Under the pieces are notes generated by a model, which searched no databases, was not told the DNA's origin, and saw nothing but the letters and a program-made list of their open reading frames with translations. A stretch of 64,000 nucleotides of DNA from Nicotiana tabacum. Its lineage: Eukaryota > Streptophyta > Magnoliopsida > Solanales > Solanaceae. Numbering within the stretch: the first letter of the stretch is position 1; each line of letters begins with the position of its first letter. The stretch is taken from NCBI RefSeq assembly GCF_000715075.1, contig NC_134087.1, forward strand, positions 102,463,161-102,527,160, given 5' to 3'. Both the position numbers and the translations under genes were made by a program. Shown here one piece after another: positions 48,359 to 60,290 of the stretch.

Positions 48359-49760
48359 TCACTCAATGGTCGGGCATGGACCCTCTTTGAGAGCCAGCTG
48401 CTCCACCAAATGTTTTTCTCCATCAGTGCCCAAGTAGTGCTTGATGCGTTGGCCATTTACCTTGAATGTCCATGACCCATCTGTTGATTATAATTCCACA
48501 GCTCCATAAGGAGAGGCATTGACCACTTTGAATGGACCGGACCATTTTGATTTAAGCTTGCCCGGAAACAATTTGAGCCTTGAGTTAAAGAGCAAGACCA
48601 AATCACCCGTCTTGAACTATCTTTTCAAGATCTTCTTGTCATGGACAAACTTCATCCATTCTTTGTACACAGCTGCACTTTCATAAGCATGGAACCGGAA
48701 TTCCTCTATTTCATTGAGTTGTGTTAACCTCCAAATTGCAGCTTCAGCCCAATCTAAGTTCAGCCTTTTCAACGCCCACATAGCTTTGTGTTCCAATTCC
48801 ACGGGTAGATAACATGCTTTACCAAAGACTAGCCGATAAGGAGAAGTACCAATAGGGGTTTTGTAGGCCGTGCGGTATGCCCACAATGCATCATCTAGCT
48901 TCCTTGACCAGTCGGTCCTATTTGCGTTCATAGTTTTTGCTACAATGCTCTTGATCTCCCGGTTGGAAACCTCAACTTGACCACTTGACTGCGGATGATA
49001 AGGTGTGGCCACCTTGTGCTTTACTCCATACTTCTCAAGCATCCTCGAGAATGCCTTGTTACAAAAATGAGATCCAACATCACTAAGGATGGCTCTAGGA
49101 GTGCCAAACCGAGTGAATATGTTTTTCTTCAAGAAGGCGGTCACACTCCTTGCCTCTTTGTTTGGTAAGGCAACTGCTTCAACCCATTTGGACACGTAGT
49201 CCACAACTACCAAGATGTATTTCATCCCACAATAACTTACAAAGGGGACCATGTAATCGATTCCCCATACGTCAAAGATCTCTATCTCCATCACAAAGTT
49301 CATTGGCATTTCATACCTCTTGGAGATTGAACCTTGTCGTTGACATTGGTTGTAAGCCTTGACCATTTGATTGGCATCATGGTAGATGGAAGGCCAATAA
49401 TACCCACATTCAAGAACTTTAGCTGCCGTCCTATTTCCTCCATGATGACCCCCAACTGGTGAGTTATGGCATGCCTTGAGAATTGGCATAACCTCTTCTT
49501 CGGGAACACACCTTCTGATAATATTGTCATCACAAACACGGAACAAGTATGGTTCCTCCCAATAGTATTGTCGGCAGTCTCTCAAAAACTTCTTTCTTTG
49601 ATAAGATTCCAATCCATTCAGGATAAGTTCACTAACCAAGTAGTTAGCAATATCAGCATACCAAGGAGCAAAAGTGCTAGATAATGCCAATATGTGCTCA
49701 TCAGGGAATGCATCGTTGATTTCAAGATCTCCCTGTGGTCTCCCTGCTTCCTCAAGCCTT
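48359..49760 (-). pseudogene. pol: Athila integrase
   Basis: 407 open residues (48617-49840, shared with the end of RNase H), then one TAG and a further 85 codons to the TGA at 48359. The N-terminal region reads [15 protein letters not shown], then AYNQCQRQG; the family usually has CDxCQ here, so the first Cys of the zinc site is Tyr and its neighbour Asp is Asn. The core keeps Asp ([10 protein letters not shown]), Asp ([10 protein letters not shown]) and Glu ([12 protein letters not shown]). The C-terminal [19 protein letters not shown] carries the GPF/Y motif. Confidence 0.9.
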
Positions 49761-51205
49761 GACAAATGATCTTCCACTTGATTTTGAGTTCCCTTGCGAG
49801 ATTGACTTCGAAGTAAAATTCTTGCAACAACAAGACCCATTGAATTAATCGAGGCTTTGCATCCTTCTTTTCCATGAGATATCGAAGAGTCGCATGATCA
49901 GTGTATACCACCACCTTGGACCCCAACAAATAAGCCCGGAATTTTTCAAAAGCATACACAATAGCAAGAAGCTCTTGCTCAGTTACCCTGTAGTTCATTT
50001 GTGCCCCATTGAGAGTTTTACTTGCATAGTACACTGGGTGGAGAACTTTGTTGTGATGTTGGCCAAGCATTGCTCCAATGGCTAGACCACTGGCGTCACA
50101 CATGAGCTAGAAAGGAATTGACCAATCGGGCGTGACAATAATGGGTGTCGTGGTGAGCCTTTGCTTTAACTCCTCAAAAGCTTTAAGACAGTTCTCATCA
50201 AACACAAACTTGGCATCCTTTTCGTGGAGTTTGCACATGGGGTTAGCAATCTTGAAGAAGTCCTTGATGAAGCGCCTGTAAAACCCGGCATGCCCTAGAA
50301 AACTTCTAACACCTTTCACGGAGGTCGGTGGAGGAAGCTTAGAAATAATCTCAATCTTTGCCGGTCGACTTCAATACCATGCTTTGAAATTTTGTGCCCA
50401 AGCACAATGCCTTAGTCAACCATTAAGTGACACTTCTCCCAATTTAGCACAAGGTTGGTCTCTTCGCATCGCTTAAGCACTTGTCTAAGATTGTTAAGAC
50501 AATGCTCAAACGAATCACCAACAACCGAGATATTATCCATGAAGACTTCAAGAAAGTCCTCAACCATGTCGGAGAAGATGGACATCATAAACCTTTGGAA
50601 AGTGGCCGGAGCATTGCACAAGCCAAATGTCATCCGGCTAAAAGAAAAAGTGCCATATGGTCAAGTGAACATAGTTTTCTCTTGATCTTCCAAAGCGATG
50701 TTGATTTGATTGTAGCCAGAGTAACCATCAAGGAAACAATAAAATGACCTCCCCGCTAGCCGATCAAGCATTTGATCAATAAAAGGCATAGGGAAGTGGT
50801 CCTTGCAAGTAGCACTGTTAAGTTTCCGATAGTCCATACAAACTCACCATCCGGTCACAATTCTCGTTGGAATGAGCTCATTCTTCTCATTTCGATCACG
50901 GTCATGCCACCCTTTTTTGGCACACATTGTACTGGGCTCACACAAGAACTGTCGGCAATGGGGTAAACTACCCCGGCATCCAAACACTTGATAATCTCCT
51001 TCTTTACTACCTCTTGCATTGATGGGTTCAACTGCCTTTGATGTTCCACACTTGGCTTTGTTTCGCTCTCCAATTGGATTTTATGTTCACAAATTCCCGC
51101 GGGGATTTCACGAATGTCCGCAATGGTCCATCCAATGGCTTGCCTATGTTCTTTTAAGACTTCCAACAATTGGTTTACCTGCACATCATTTAGCAAAGAT
51201 GAAAT
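49761..51205 (-). pseudogene. pol: Athila reverse transcriptase-RNase H
   Basis: RT starts around NDVQVNQLLEVLKEHRQAIG (51196), with CVSPVQCVPKKGGMTVIE, then MTFGLCNAPATFQRFMMSIF and FMDNISVVGDSF. The last motif is FMDD in active relatives: the second catalytic Asp is Asn (codon at 50532-50534). RNase H includes [35 protein letters not shown] and [19 protein letters not shown]. At least four frame changes separate these parts. Catalytically dead and frame-broken. Confidence 0.88.
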
Positions 51206-51990
51206 GATTACGGGTAAAGTATCATTAGAGCCAAAAATTTATACCTTAAGTGCGGCGGGAGAGGCTTGAGCTCTAGTTGTGGTGGCTCAATGATTGATGG
51301 CTTGGCGGGAGGTGTGGACCTATTCTCCAAGTCAAGAGAAAGCTTTTCTAGAGTGTAAGTATAGGATCCAAGACCCTCCAATGCATTTACCGACTCCATG
51401 TACCCATCCATGTCCTCACCATCAAAGTTTACCAAGATAGCCGCCAATGCCTCACCAAGGAATTGTTCTTCCATTTTCAATTCGACGGCATCTTCAACCT
51501 CATCAACCACATCTATCACTGAAATGCTCTCATACTCATGGGGTAGTTTCATACCCTTGCTCGCTTGAAATGTGACTTCTTCATCATTCACCCGGAACTT
51601 AATTTCATTTCGCTCCTAATCCATGAGTGCTCTTCCCGTGGCTAGGAATGGTCTCCCCAAGATGATAGGGATCTCTTTATCAACAGCACAGTCAAGAATT
51701 ACAAAGTCGGCGGGCAAATGGAATTTTCCAATTTTCACAATCACATAATTAACAATTCCTACCGGTCGCTTAATAGATCGATCGGCCATTTGTAACCTCA
51801 TGCTTGTTGGCCTCGGCATCCCTAATCCCGCTTGCTTGTAGATGGCAAGTGGAATCAAGTTGATGCTAGCCCCATTGTTACAAAGGGATTTTGCAAAGTC
51901 ACGCTCCCCGATAGTGCATGGAATAGTAAATGCTCCCGGGTCCCCTTTCTTTTGGACAGGGCTTGTGGCAATAATAGAGCTAACCCGGTG
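51206..51990 (-). pseudogene. Athila protease and linker
   Basis: The active-site block reads FAKSLCNNGASINLIPLAIY; relatives have CDxGAS, so the catalytic Asp is Asn (codon AAC at 51877-51879). The later block EIPIILGRPFLATGRALMD is the ILGRPFL end of Athila proteases. A TAG at about 51616 and a frameshift near 51210 follow before RT. Confidence 0.85.
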
Positions 51991-53727
51991 AGTCATGTTT
52001 ACCACCTCATTCTTTGTGGTCCTCTTTTTGGTGATCAAATCCTTCAAATATTTGGCAAACCCCGGCATTTCTTGAAAAGCCTCCAAGAATGGAATGTTCA
52101 CAGACAATTGCTTTCGAATATCATAGAATTTCTCAAGCTTGCTATCATCAACCCTTCTAATAAGTCTTTGAGGAAAAGGCGGAGGAGGTCTAGGAATAGG
52201 AGGTGGAGCTTTTGATGTCTCCTTCTCCTTTTCCTTCACCCCTTCTTGGTTCACTTCTTGCACCTTCTCTTTTTCCGACACCCTTTCAACTTTAACAACC
52301 CCTTGCTCTTCTGCTTCAACTTCTTGTTCGGCTTCTTCCCCAACAACCTCTTGCTCAATGTCACCTTGTAAAACCTTCCCACTTCTAGTAGTTATTTCCA
52401 TGACGTGAGAAGTTGAGCCACTTCCACCACTCTTCGGGTTCGCAATGGTATCACTAGGAAGTTGCCCTTTTTGCTTTGGGTTTTGCTCTCTTCTAAGGTC
52501 ACTCATTTGCATCTGTAACTTTTGGATAGATGCAGTGTGAGAGCCAACAACTTCAGTCATGTTTCTCATGGACGCGTCAGACTTTTCTTGGTTTTGCAAT
52601 ACTCTTTCAATCATGCTTTTTAACTTTGACTCACTTGACGACCCTTGATTTGCATAATGACCTTTTGGGGGAACATACGGGTTGGAGCTCTGATTTGCAA
52701 AGTTGTTGTTGTTCTAATTTCCTTAATGCGAGTTACCTTGATCATTTCTCCATTGTTGGTTGCCTTGCCCTTGCGGGTTTGGTCTCCACTGGCTTTGTTG
52801 CCCTTGACCATGGTAGGGTTGCCTTTGATACCCTCCTTGAGGGTTGTTGATAAAATTTGTTTCCTCAAAATTTTCATCTAAGATGGGTTGGACATCTTCC
52901 ACTGCATTCACTTTCTTTGTCTGATTCTCGGTAAACATCTTTGTCAGCACATTTACATTTGTTGCAACCCCGACAATCACTTGATCCCTCTCTTGATTTT
53001 CCTTGATTAAGTTGCTCAAGGAAGGAGAGCCATATGAGATTCCTCCGGTAGTATCCTCCGAATGCCATGCTTGGTTGTGCTTTGCCATTTTGTCCAGGAT
53101 TTGTGTCACTCTTGCAAATGATTTGTCCATGAAAGATCCGTCAGCTGCATTCTTGGCGATGGCTTGGTTCATGGGATCCAAACCCATATAAAAAATTTCC
53201 AACAACATGGAATACGGAAAACCATGGTTTGGAGACCTCACCAAGTATAATTTGAAGCGATCCCATGACTTATGCAATTGCTCTCCCTGAATCTGCTTGA
53301 AGAAGAAAATCTTATCCCGCAACTTAGACTTTTTGCTCTGCGGGAACCACTTGGACAAAAACGCCCGGACAAGTTCGGGCCAAGAATGGATAGAGTTGGG
53401 TGGCAGATTCTGGAGCCATTTCCTCGCATCCCCAGCTGGAGATTACTTGAAGCATCTCAACCTCAGGGAATCGTCAGAGACATTGTTTTGTTTGTGCGTT
53501 GCACACACACCCAAGAAATTCCTAAGGTGTTGTGTTGGATCATCATCTGTGGAGTTTCTAAAAAATCCTTCTGCCTTGAGCATCAGAATTAGACCGTGTT
53601 CCACTTTAAATGTTGCAGCTCCAATAGCTAGGGATACAATGGCATTAGTATCCTCAATGTACTCCTCGATGTCTGCGAAAGGATTCTCTCCCATTTCTGT
53701 CTCCGCATCATCACCATATTCAGACAT
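51991..53727 (-). pseudogene. gag: Athila gag
   Basis: Starts at the ATG at 53727 (MSEYGDDAETEMGENPFADI). Core motifs: EGFFRNSTDDDPTQHLRNFL, then WPELVRAFLSKWFPQSKKSK and QGEQLHKSWDRFKLYL, the standard Athila/retrotransposon gag blocks. A Gln/Asn-rich stretch (PYHGQGQQSQWRPNPQGQGN) and a coiled coil near 52600 follow. The frame is conserved from 53727 to 51616 but for three or four stops (for example at 53440 and 52723). Confidence 0.88.
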
Positions 53728-53824
53728 GTTTTCCTATCAACACCAAGCAAAGCAATCAAAGTGTGATGGAATAGAAATAGACGTTAAGTAAAGTACACTT
53801 TATATAGTAATTTCAAAACCGTAT

Positions 53825-53842
53825 TCCCCGGCAATGGCACCA
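53825..53842 (-). promoter_or_regulatory. Athila primer binding site (tRNA-Asp type)
   Basis: Sense strand TGGTGCCATTGCCGGGGA, five bases after the LTR end. The Athila consensus is TGGCGCCGTTGCCGGGGA; the two differences are both C/G to T/A transitions. Confidence 0.85.
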
Positions 53843-53847
53843 AAATT

Positions 53848-55294
53848 TGATACGCTCAAATTACACTTTAATAAATAGTGTAAGGCGGTCGGTGTCAAAT
53901 ATAATAACCCAACAATGTTGGGGTCGAATCCCACAGGGAATAGGTGTGAAAAGGTTACTCTTATAGTGTATTGCTCGACTAAAGTCGTATCTCTATTCGG
54001 TTAACAGTAACAAGAGAATGGTTTATAGTAACAAGAGTATGAATTGAGTTTGTTTGGAAGTATCAACTAATTGGAATATTTATAGAGTAATTAATTGGAT
54101 TAAAGCAACCAAGGTTGTGTCCCCTTTAATGGAATGTAATGCTTATCGGTGTTAATATGATATATTTCTAATGGAAGGTTCTTTTGATATGCAAATGATG
54201 TCTAAGTGACTACCCAATATTTCCCAATAGTTGAGTAGTATTTCCTCTTTATAATTTTCCGAAATATAAAAGAGTTTCAATTTAGAACCATCAATATATG
54301 CCAAGTAAAACCCACTTATTCCTAAGCGATTCTATTAAACAAGGTTTAAAGCCTTGAGTCGTTGATATTTACTTCTACCAAATTCTAACCCACTTTTCCA
54401 AGCAAAGCAAGAATTTAATGGCACTTGTTAATGTTTGCAACCACCAACAATAAATGAAGAATGAGAAGTAAATAAATATCAACCAACCATTATATATATA
54501 TATTCAATATTAAACACCCATTTAGGGTCCACAACCTTAGTATTTAAAGTTAGCTACTCATACTACAATACAAAATCCAAAGAGTATTTAATGTCATAAA
54601 AGCTTACAAAGTAGAGAATCTTCACCCAAAAGCTTCCAAAAGTGAGGAATATTAATGTCTTGGAATGTGGTTCAAAGACTAGACAAGATGAGCCCACAAA
54701 GACATCATAAAACTATTTATAGTGGACTCAAAATCGGGACAGAAAATGGACAAAAATGCCCTTTCAGGTCTGATATGCGATCGCATTCTTGCCGCAGAGC
54801 ATGTATGCGGTCCGCAACTTGAACATCCTCATCGCAGACTGGAGCCCTAGTTTACAGGCCTTCTTCATATTCCAATTATGCGAATCGCATTGCAGAAATG
54901 CGATCGCATTTTGCATCGCATCTTCATCCTTCAGTGACCTTCATGGTTGGTTTGCGGTTCACTTTGCGGCTCGCATGTTGGTTCTGCGGTCGCATAATGG
55001 ACCGCATTCTTGACTTGAGATTTAACCCAGATCTCTACTTTTGACGTGCGATTTAACGTGCATTCTGCGGCTCGCATGTCTGATCTACGATCGCATAGTG
55101 TATCGCAGACCAACATTTTTGCTACATTTTGCTCTTTTCTTGTCTTTTTGCTTCAATTTCCATGTTCTTGGGTTCTCAGTTCTTATGTACTGTAGAAACA
55201 ACAAAACTACATAAGTAACAGAGATAATTGCATTAAAACAAGTTAAAATCTAAGCAATTAGTATTGAAATGTGCCGAAATTCTCCGGCACATCA
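53848..55294 (-). repeat. Athila 5' LTR
   Basis: 1447 bp, TGATACG...CACATCA. Keeps palindromes better than the other LTR: for example a perfect ATGCGATCGCAT at 54775-54786 where the 3' LTR has atgctatcgcat. Palindrome cluster at about 54770-55105. Confidence 0.9.
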
Positions 55295-55299
55295 GCTCC

Positions 55300-55480
55300 T
55301 CCTCATAAGACAAGTCCTTGTCCAATTGGACATTGCTGAAATATAACACGTGGGAGGGATCGTCGTGATACTTCCGAAGCATGGACACATGAAACACTGG
55401 ATGCACGGCTGATAAGCTTGGCGGCAACGCAAGTCTATAAGCCACCTCTACCACTCGATAAAGAATCTCAAACGGGTCAA
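55300..55480 (-). pseudogene. Element C chromodomain, 5' part
   Basis: Minus-strand reading HPVFHVSMLRKYHDDPSHVL, then VQLDKDLSYEEE, after which the frame runs into the Athila LTR (LMCRRISAHF). The partner half is at 41557-41767. Confidence 0.82.
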
Positions 55481-56689
55481 TGAACCTAGGGCTAAGCTTG
55501 CCCTTCTTCCCAAATCTCATCATGCCCTTCATAGGTGACACTCGAAGCAATACCCGCTCACCGACCATGAATGCCAAATCTCGAACCTTACGGTCAGCAT
55601 AACTCTTTTGCCTGGACTGAGCTGTACGAAGCCTATCATTAATAATCCTAACCTTGTCTAAGGCATCCTGAACCAGATCCGTACCCAACAACCAAGCCTC
55701 TCCTGGCTCAAACAATCCAACCGGAGACCGATACCGCCTACCATATAAGGCCTCATAAGGATCCATTTGGATACTCGACTGGTAGCTATTGTTGTAGCAA
55801 ACTCTGCTAAAGGAAAAAACTGATCCCACGAGCCTTCAAAGCCAATGACACAAGCTCGGAGCATATCCTCCAAAATTTGAATGGTCCGCTGGGACTGCCC
55901 GTCCGTCTGAGGATTAAACATTGTGCTCAACTCAATTGGCGTGCCCAACTCTCGCTGAACTGCTCTCCAGAAATGGGAGGTAAACTGCGTACCTCGATCC
56001 GAGATGATAGACTCGAGCACACCATGAAGACGAACAATCACCCGGATATAGATCTCAGCTAACCTCTCGGAAGAATAGGAGACTGCCACAGGAATGAAAT
56101 GCGCTGACTTGGTCAGCCTATCAATAATAACCCACACTGCATCGAACTTCCTCTGAGTCCGTGGGAGTCCAACAATGAACTCCATAGTGATCCTCTCCCA
56201 CTTCCACTCAGGAATCTCAATCTTCTGGAACAAACCACCAGGCCTCTAATGCTCATACTTGACCTGCTGAAAATTCAAACACCGAGCCACATATGCAACG
56301 ATGTCCTTCTTCATTCCTCTCCTCCAATAATGATGCCGTAAATCCTAATACATCTTAGCGGCGCTCGAATTAATAGAGTACCTGGAACTATGGGCCTCAT
56401 CTAAAATCAACTCTTGGAGCCCATCCACATTAGGCACACAAAATCGACCCTGCAATCTCAAGACTCCATCATCACCTAAGGTAACCTGCTTGGCACCTCC
56501 ATGTTGCACTGTGTCTCTAAGGACACACAAATGGGGATCATCATACTGCCGATCACGGATACGATCTAATAAAGAAGAACGAGCGATCGTGCAAGCTAAC
56601 ACACGACTGGGCTCTAAAACATCCAACCTCACGAACTGATTGGCCAAAGCCTAAACATCCAAAGCAAGCAGTCTCTTATCGACCAGAAT
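55481..56689 (-). pseudogene. pol: Element C integrase
   Basis: Two long frames (55658-56233 and 55233-55829) cover the core. The first catalytic block reads TMEFIVGLPRTQRKFD: Asp of MDF is Glu (codon at 56180-56182). The third block reads DGQSQRTIQILE: Glu is Gln (codon at 55889-55891). The second block SIISDRGTQFTSHFW is intact. Two of three DDE residues are therefore altered although the frame is fairly open. The zinc region lies in 56250-56400 with frame breaks. Confidence 0.88.
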
Positions 56690-58209
56690 ATAAGCAAGAC
56701 TACCCGTACTGGCTGACTTCCTACTCAAAGCATCGGCCACCACATTGGCCTTTCCCGGATGATATAAGATGGTGATATCATAATCTTTCAACAACTCCAA
56801 CCACCTCCTCTGCCTCAAATTCAACTCCTTTTTCTTGATGAAATACTGAAGACTCTTGTGATCCGTGAACACCTCACATGCCATGCCATACATATAATTC
56901 CTCCAAATCTTCAACGCATGAACAATGGCTGCCAACTCCAAATCATGAACATGATAGTTCTTCTCATGAATCTTCAACTGCCGTGAAGCATAGGCAATGA
57001 CCTTGCCATCCTACATCAACACTGCACCGAGTCCAATACGACATGCATCACAATAAACTGTATAAGGCCCTGAACCTGTGGGCAAAACCAACACAGGTGC
57101 CGTAGTCAGAGCTGTCTTGAGCTTCTAAAAGCTCGCCTCACACTCATTCGACCATCTAAACTAGGCACCCTTCTGGGTCAACCTGTTCATCGGGGCTTGC
57201 GATAGATGAAAACCCCTCCATGAACCGACGATAGTAGCCTGCAAATCCCAAGAAAGTCCAAATCTCTGTAGCTGATGCTGGTCTAGGCCAGTTCTTGACT
57301 GCCTCAATCTTCTTCGGATCAACCTGAATACCCTCCGTGTATACAATATGACCTAGGAATGCAACTAAACTCAACCAGAACTCACACTTCGAGAACATAG
57401 CATATAACTGACTATTCCTTAAAGTCTGAAGAACCACTCTAAGATGCTGCTCGTGCTCCTCCCGGCTACGGGAATATATCAAAATATTATCAATGAAGAC
57501 TATCACGAACGAATCCAAATAAGACCTGAACACTCGGTTCATCAAATCCATAAAAGTTGCGGGGGCATTTGTCAACATGAATAACATAACCAAGAACTGA
57601 TAATGCCCGTAGTGAGTGCAGAAAGCTATCTTTGGGACATCGGATGCCCTAATCCTCAACTGATGGTAGCCAGATCTCAAGTCAATCTTCGAAAATGCCT
57701 TAGCACCCTGACATTGATCAAACAAATCATCAATCCTCTGCAATGGATACTTATTCTTGATTGTAACTTTGTTCAACTGCTGGTAATCAATACACATTCT
57801 CATCGATCCGTCCTTCTTCTTAACAAACAACACTGGCGCACCCCAAGGTGAAACACTCAGCCTAATGAAACCATTCTCAAGAAAGTCTTGCAACTGCTCC
57901 TTCAACTCTTTCAACTCAGGCGTGGCCATACAATACGACGGGATAGAAATGGGCTGAGTGCCAGGAGTCAAATCAATACAAAAGTCAATATCCCTGTCGG
58001 GTGGCATACCTGGCAGGTCTGAAGGGAAAACCTCAGGAAACTCACAAACAACGGGCACAGAATCAATAGAAGGAACCTCAGCACTAGAATCACGAACATA
58101 TGCCAAATTGGCCAAACACCCCTTCTCGACCATATGCCAAGCCTTCACATAAGAGATAACACTAAAATTAGAATGACCAGGAGTCCCTCTCCACTCTAAA
58201 TGAGGCAAA
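56690..58209 (-). pseudogene. pol: Element C reverse transcriptase-RNase H
   Basis: One 398-codon frame (57156-58352) covers the protease end and [41 protein letters not shown], then [15 protein letters not shown] (SFGLTNAP in element A) and [15 protein letters not shown]. The second catalytic Asp of FIDD is Asn (codon 57486-57488). RNase H is in another frame (56651-56977: [42 protein letters not shown]). The best-preserved chromovirus RT frame here, but catalytically altered. Confidence 0.9.
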
Positions 58210-58640
58210 CCCGGTAAAGCTAAGGTCACAGTCTTGGCATGACATTCCAAGATAGTATGGTAAGGTGATAACCAGTCCATTCCCAATATAACATCGAAAT
58301 CAACCATGTCCAGAAGCAACAAATCTACACGAGTCTCAAGACCCCCAATCACAACTATTCATGAACGATGGACTCAATCTACCACAATAGAATCACCCAC
58401 CGGCATAGACACATAAACATGATCACTCAAAGAATCACTAGGCATAACCAGATATGGTGTAAAATAAAAGGAAACATACGAGTACGTAGACCCTGGATCA
58501 AATAACACTGAAGCATCTCTATCACAAACCAGAACTGTACCTGTAATAACTACATTGGAAGCCTCAGCCTTGGTCCTGGCTGGAAGAGCATAACATCGGG
58601 GCTGGGCCCCACCACCCTGAACTACATCTCTAGGACGGCC
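58210..58640 (-). pseudogene. Element C protease
   Basis: The block SVLFDPGSTYSYVSFYFTPY keeps the Asp-x-Gly site that is lost in both copies of element [21 protein letters not shown] follows after a frame interruption at about 58370. Likely the least damaged protease of the three chromovirus copies. Confidence 0.82.
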
Positions 58641-60094
58641 TGCGGCTGGCTGGCCTCCACTTCTAGTGGTCTGAGCTCTACCTCTAGCACCTCTACCCGA
58701 ACCTCTAGCTGGTTGGGTGGCCTGTGGAACACTTGGTGCCCGAGCCATAGCACATGAACTCTGATGCGAAGAACTACTCGAAGTTCGAGGGCAATACCTA
58801 GCAATGTGCCTCGTGTCGCCACAAGTAAAACAAGCCCTTGGCTGCTGGGGCTGACAAGCCTGGAAACTCTGAAGCGGCGGTGCACCGATAGGAGCTGGTG
58901 GTGCACTGTAGCACTGCTAATCAGAATACTACATCTGAGAACCACGGCCTCCTGAAGCACCGTGAGAAACCTGAAGTGCTGACTAGAAAGGCTTGAGAGG
59001 ATTGCCCCTACCATATGAATCCCTACCTCCAAACGAGGTACCACTGAATCTACCTGAATGACGAGGCCTCTTGTCCGACCCATGACCACCTCCATGTGAC
59101 AAAACCATTTCAACTCTCCGGGCTACATTGCCTGCCTCTTGGAAAGATATCTCACTCCCAGTCTCCCTAGCCATCTGAAGATGAATTGGCTGAATAAGTC
59201 CATCAATGAACCTCCCCACCCTCTCTCTCTTGGTGGGAAGTATGACAAAAGCATGACAAGCTAGGTCAATGAATCTGGTCTCATACTAGGTAACAGTCAT
59301 AGAACCCTACTGGAGACGCTCAAACTGCCTCCGATAGGCCTCTCTCTGGGTGATGGGGAGAAACTTCTCCAGAAATAGTTGAGTAAACTACTCCCAAGTC
59401 AAAGCTGGTGATCCGGCTGGCATGGCCAAATAGAAATCCCTCCACCAAGCCTTGGCAGATCCAGACAAGCAAAAGTAACAAAATCGACCCCATTTGTCTC
59501 ACCTATCCCCATGTTCTTGAGAACCTTGTGACAACTGTCTAGATAATCCTAGGGATCCTCATTAGATGCACCGTTGAAAGTAGTAGTGAAGAGCTTGGTG
59601 AACCTATCTAGCCTCCACAAAGCATCGGCAAACATAGTTGCTCCATCACCGGTCTGAGCTACCACACCCGGCTGAACTGCTCCAACTGGCGGAACCGCTG
59701 TATTCTGAATCTAGGGAGCTACCTGCTCCAGAGTGCGAGTAGCAGGAGTCTGGGCTCCTCCTCCAGCCTGAGAGACGGTTGGTGCTACAGGAAGCAAACC
59801 TGCCCGGGGAGACACTCTCCATAAGGCCAACTAGTCAGACCAAAGCATCCTGAAGAACTGGGGTTGCAATAAACCCCTCTAGGACCTGAGCTGGGCCTAC
59901 CAAAACTGCTGGGGCTGGAACCTCATCATCAAAATCAACCTGAGGCTCCGCTGCTGGTGCTACTGCTCGGGGCTGAGCTCTTCCCCTACATCGACCTCTA
60001 GCACAGCCTCGCCCTCGCCTCTGCCCCTCGTGGAAGCTGCTGCTGGGGGCTCGGGCTGCTGGTCAGTGGATGAGGAAGCGCGTGTTCTCCCCAT
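58641..60094 (-). pseudogene. gag: Element C gag
   Basis: Starts at the ATG at 60094 (MGRTRASSSTDQQ). Visible blocks: GRFIDGLIQPIHLQMARETG, SEISFQEAGNVARRVEMVLS, an intact zinc knuckle CFTCGDTRHIARYC (58795-58836, CX2CX4HX4C) and a Gly/Arg-rich tail (RGSGRGARGRAQ). Several stops and shifts occur in the N-terminal half. Has (CT)5 at 59221-59230 where element A has a long (AG) run. Confidence 0.82.
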
Positions 60095-60290
60095 CTACGA
60101 AAGAATAGAGTAGAAATTCAATTAGCATTGAGGAACCAAACCGCATGATAGGAAATAATGAATTTGAAGTTCTTCCTATCTTTGTAGCCTCTAGGGATAA
60201 ATACAGACGTCTACATACCAATCCCTCAGACTCTACTAAGCTTGTCTATGAACTGTAAGACCCATGTAACCTAGAGCTCTGATACTAACT
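60095..60290 (-). promoter_or_regulatory. Element C leader with PBS and likely intron
   Basis: PBS at 60267-60288: TAGTATCAGAGCTCTAGGTT, close to initiator-tRNA-Met binding sites but with two extra bases. A donor-like GTATGT starts at 60218 (minus strand), and an acceptor-like CTATTCTTTCGTAG abuts the gag ATG at 60094. The implied intron is 124 nt, matching about 125 nt in element A. Confidence 0.6.

Larger units (their letters stand above)
41768..55294 (-). mobile_element. Athila-like LTR retrotransposon inserted in element C
   Basis: LTRs 41768-43226 and 53848-55294 with TGATACG...CACATCA termini. PBS TGGTGCCATTGCCGGGGA (53825-53842) fits tRNA-Asp, as in Athila. Perfect 5-bp target duplication GCTCC at 41763-41767 and 55295-55299. 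Internal order on the minus strand is gag, protease, RT-RNase H, integrase, a CpG-palindrome region, an extra ORF and a long 3' UTR. The two LTRs differ by about a dozen bases in their first 300. It is the innermost element, so the youngest by nesting. Confidence 0.93.
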
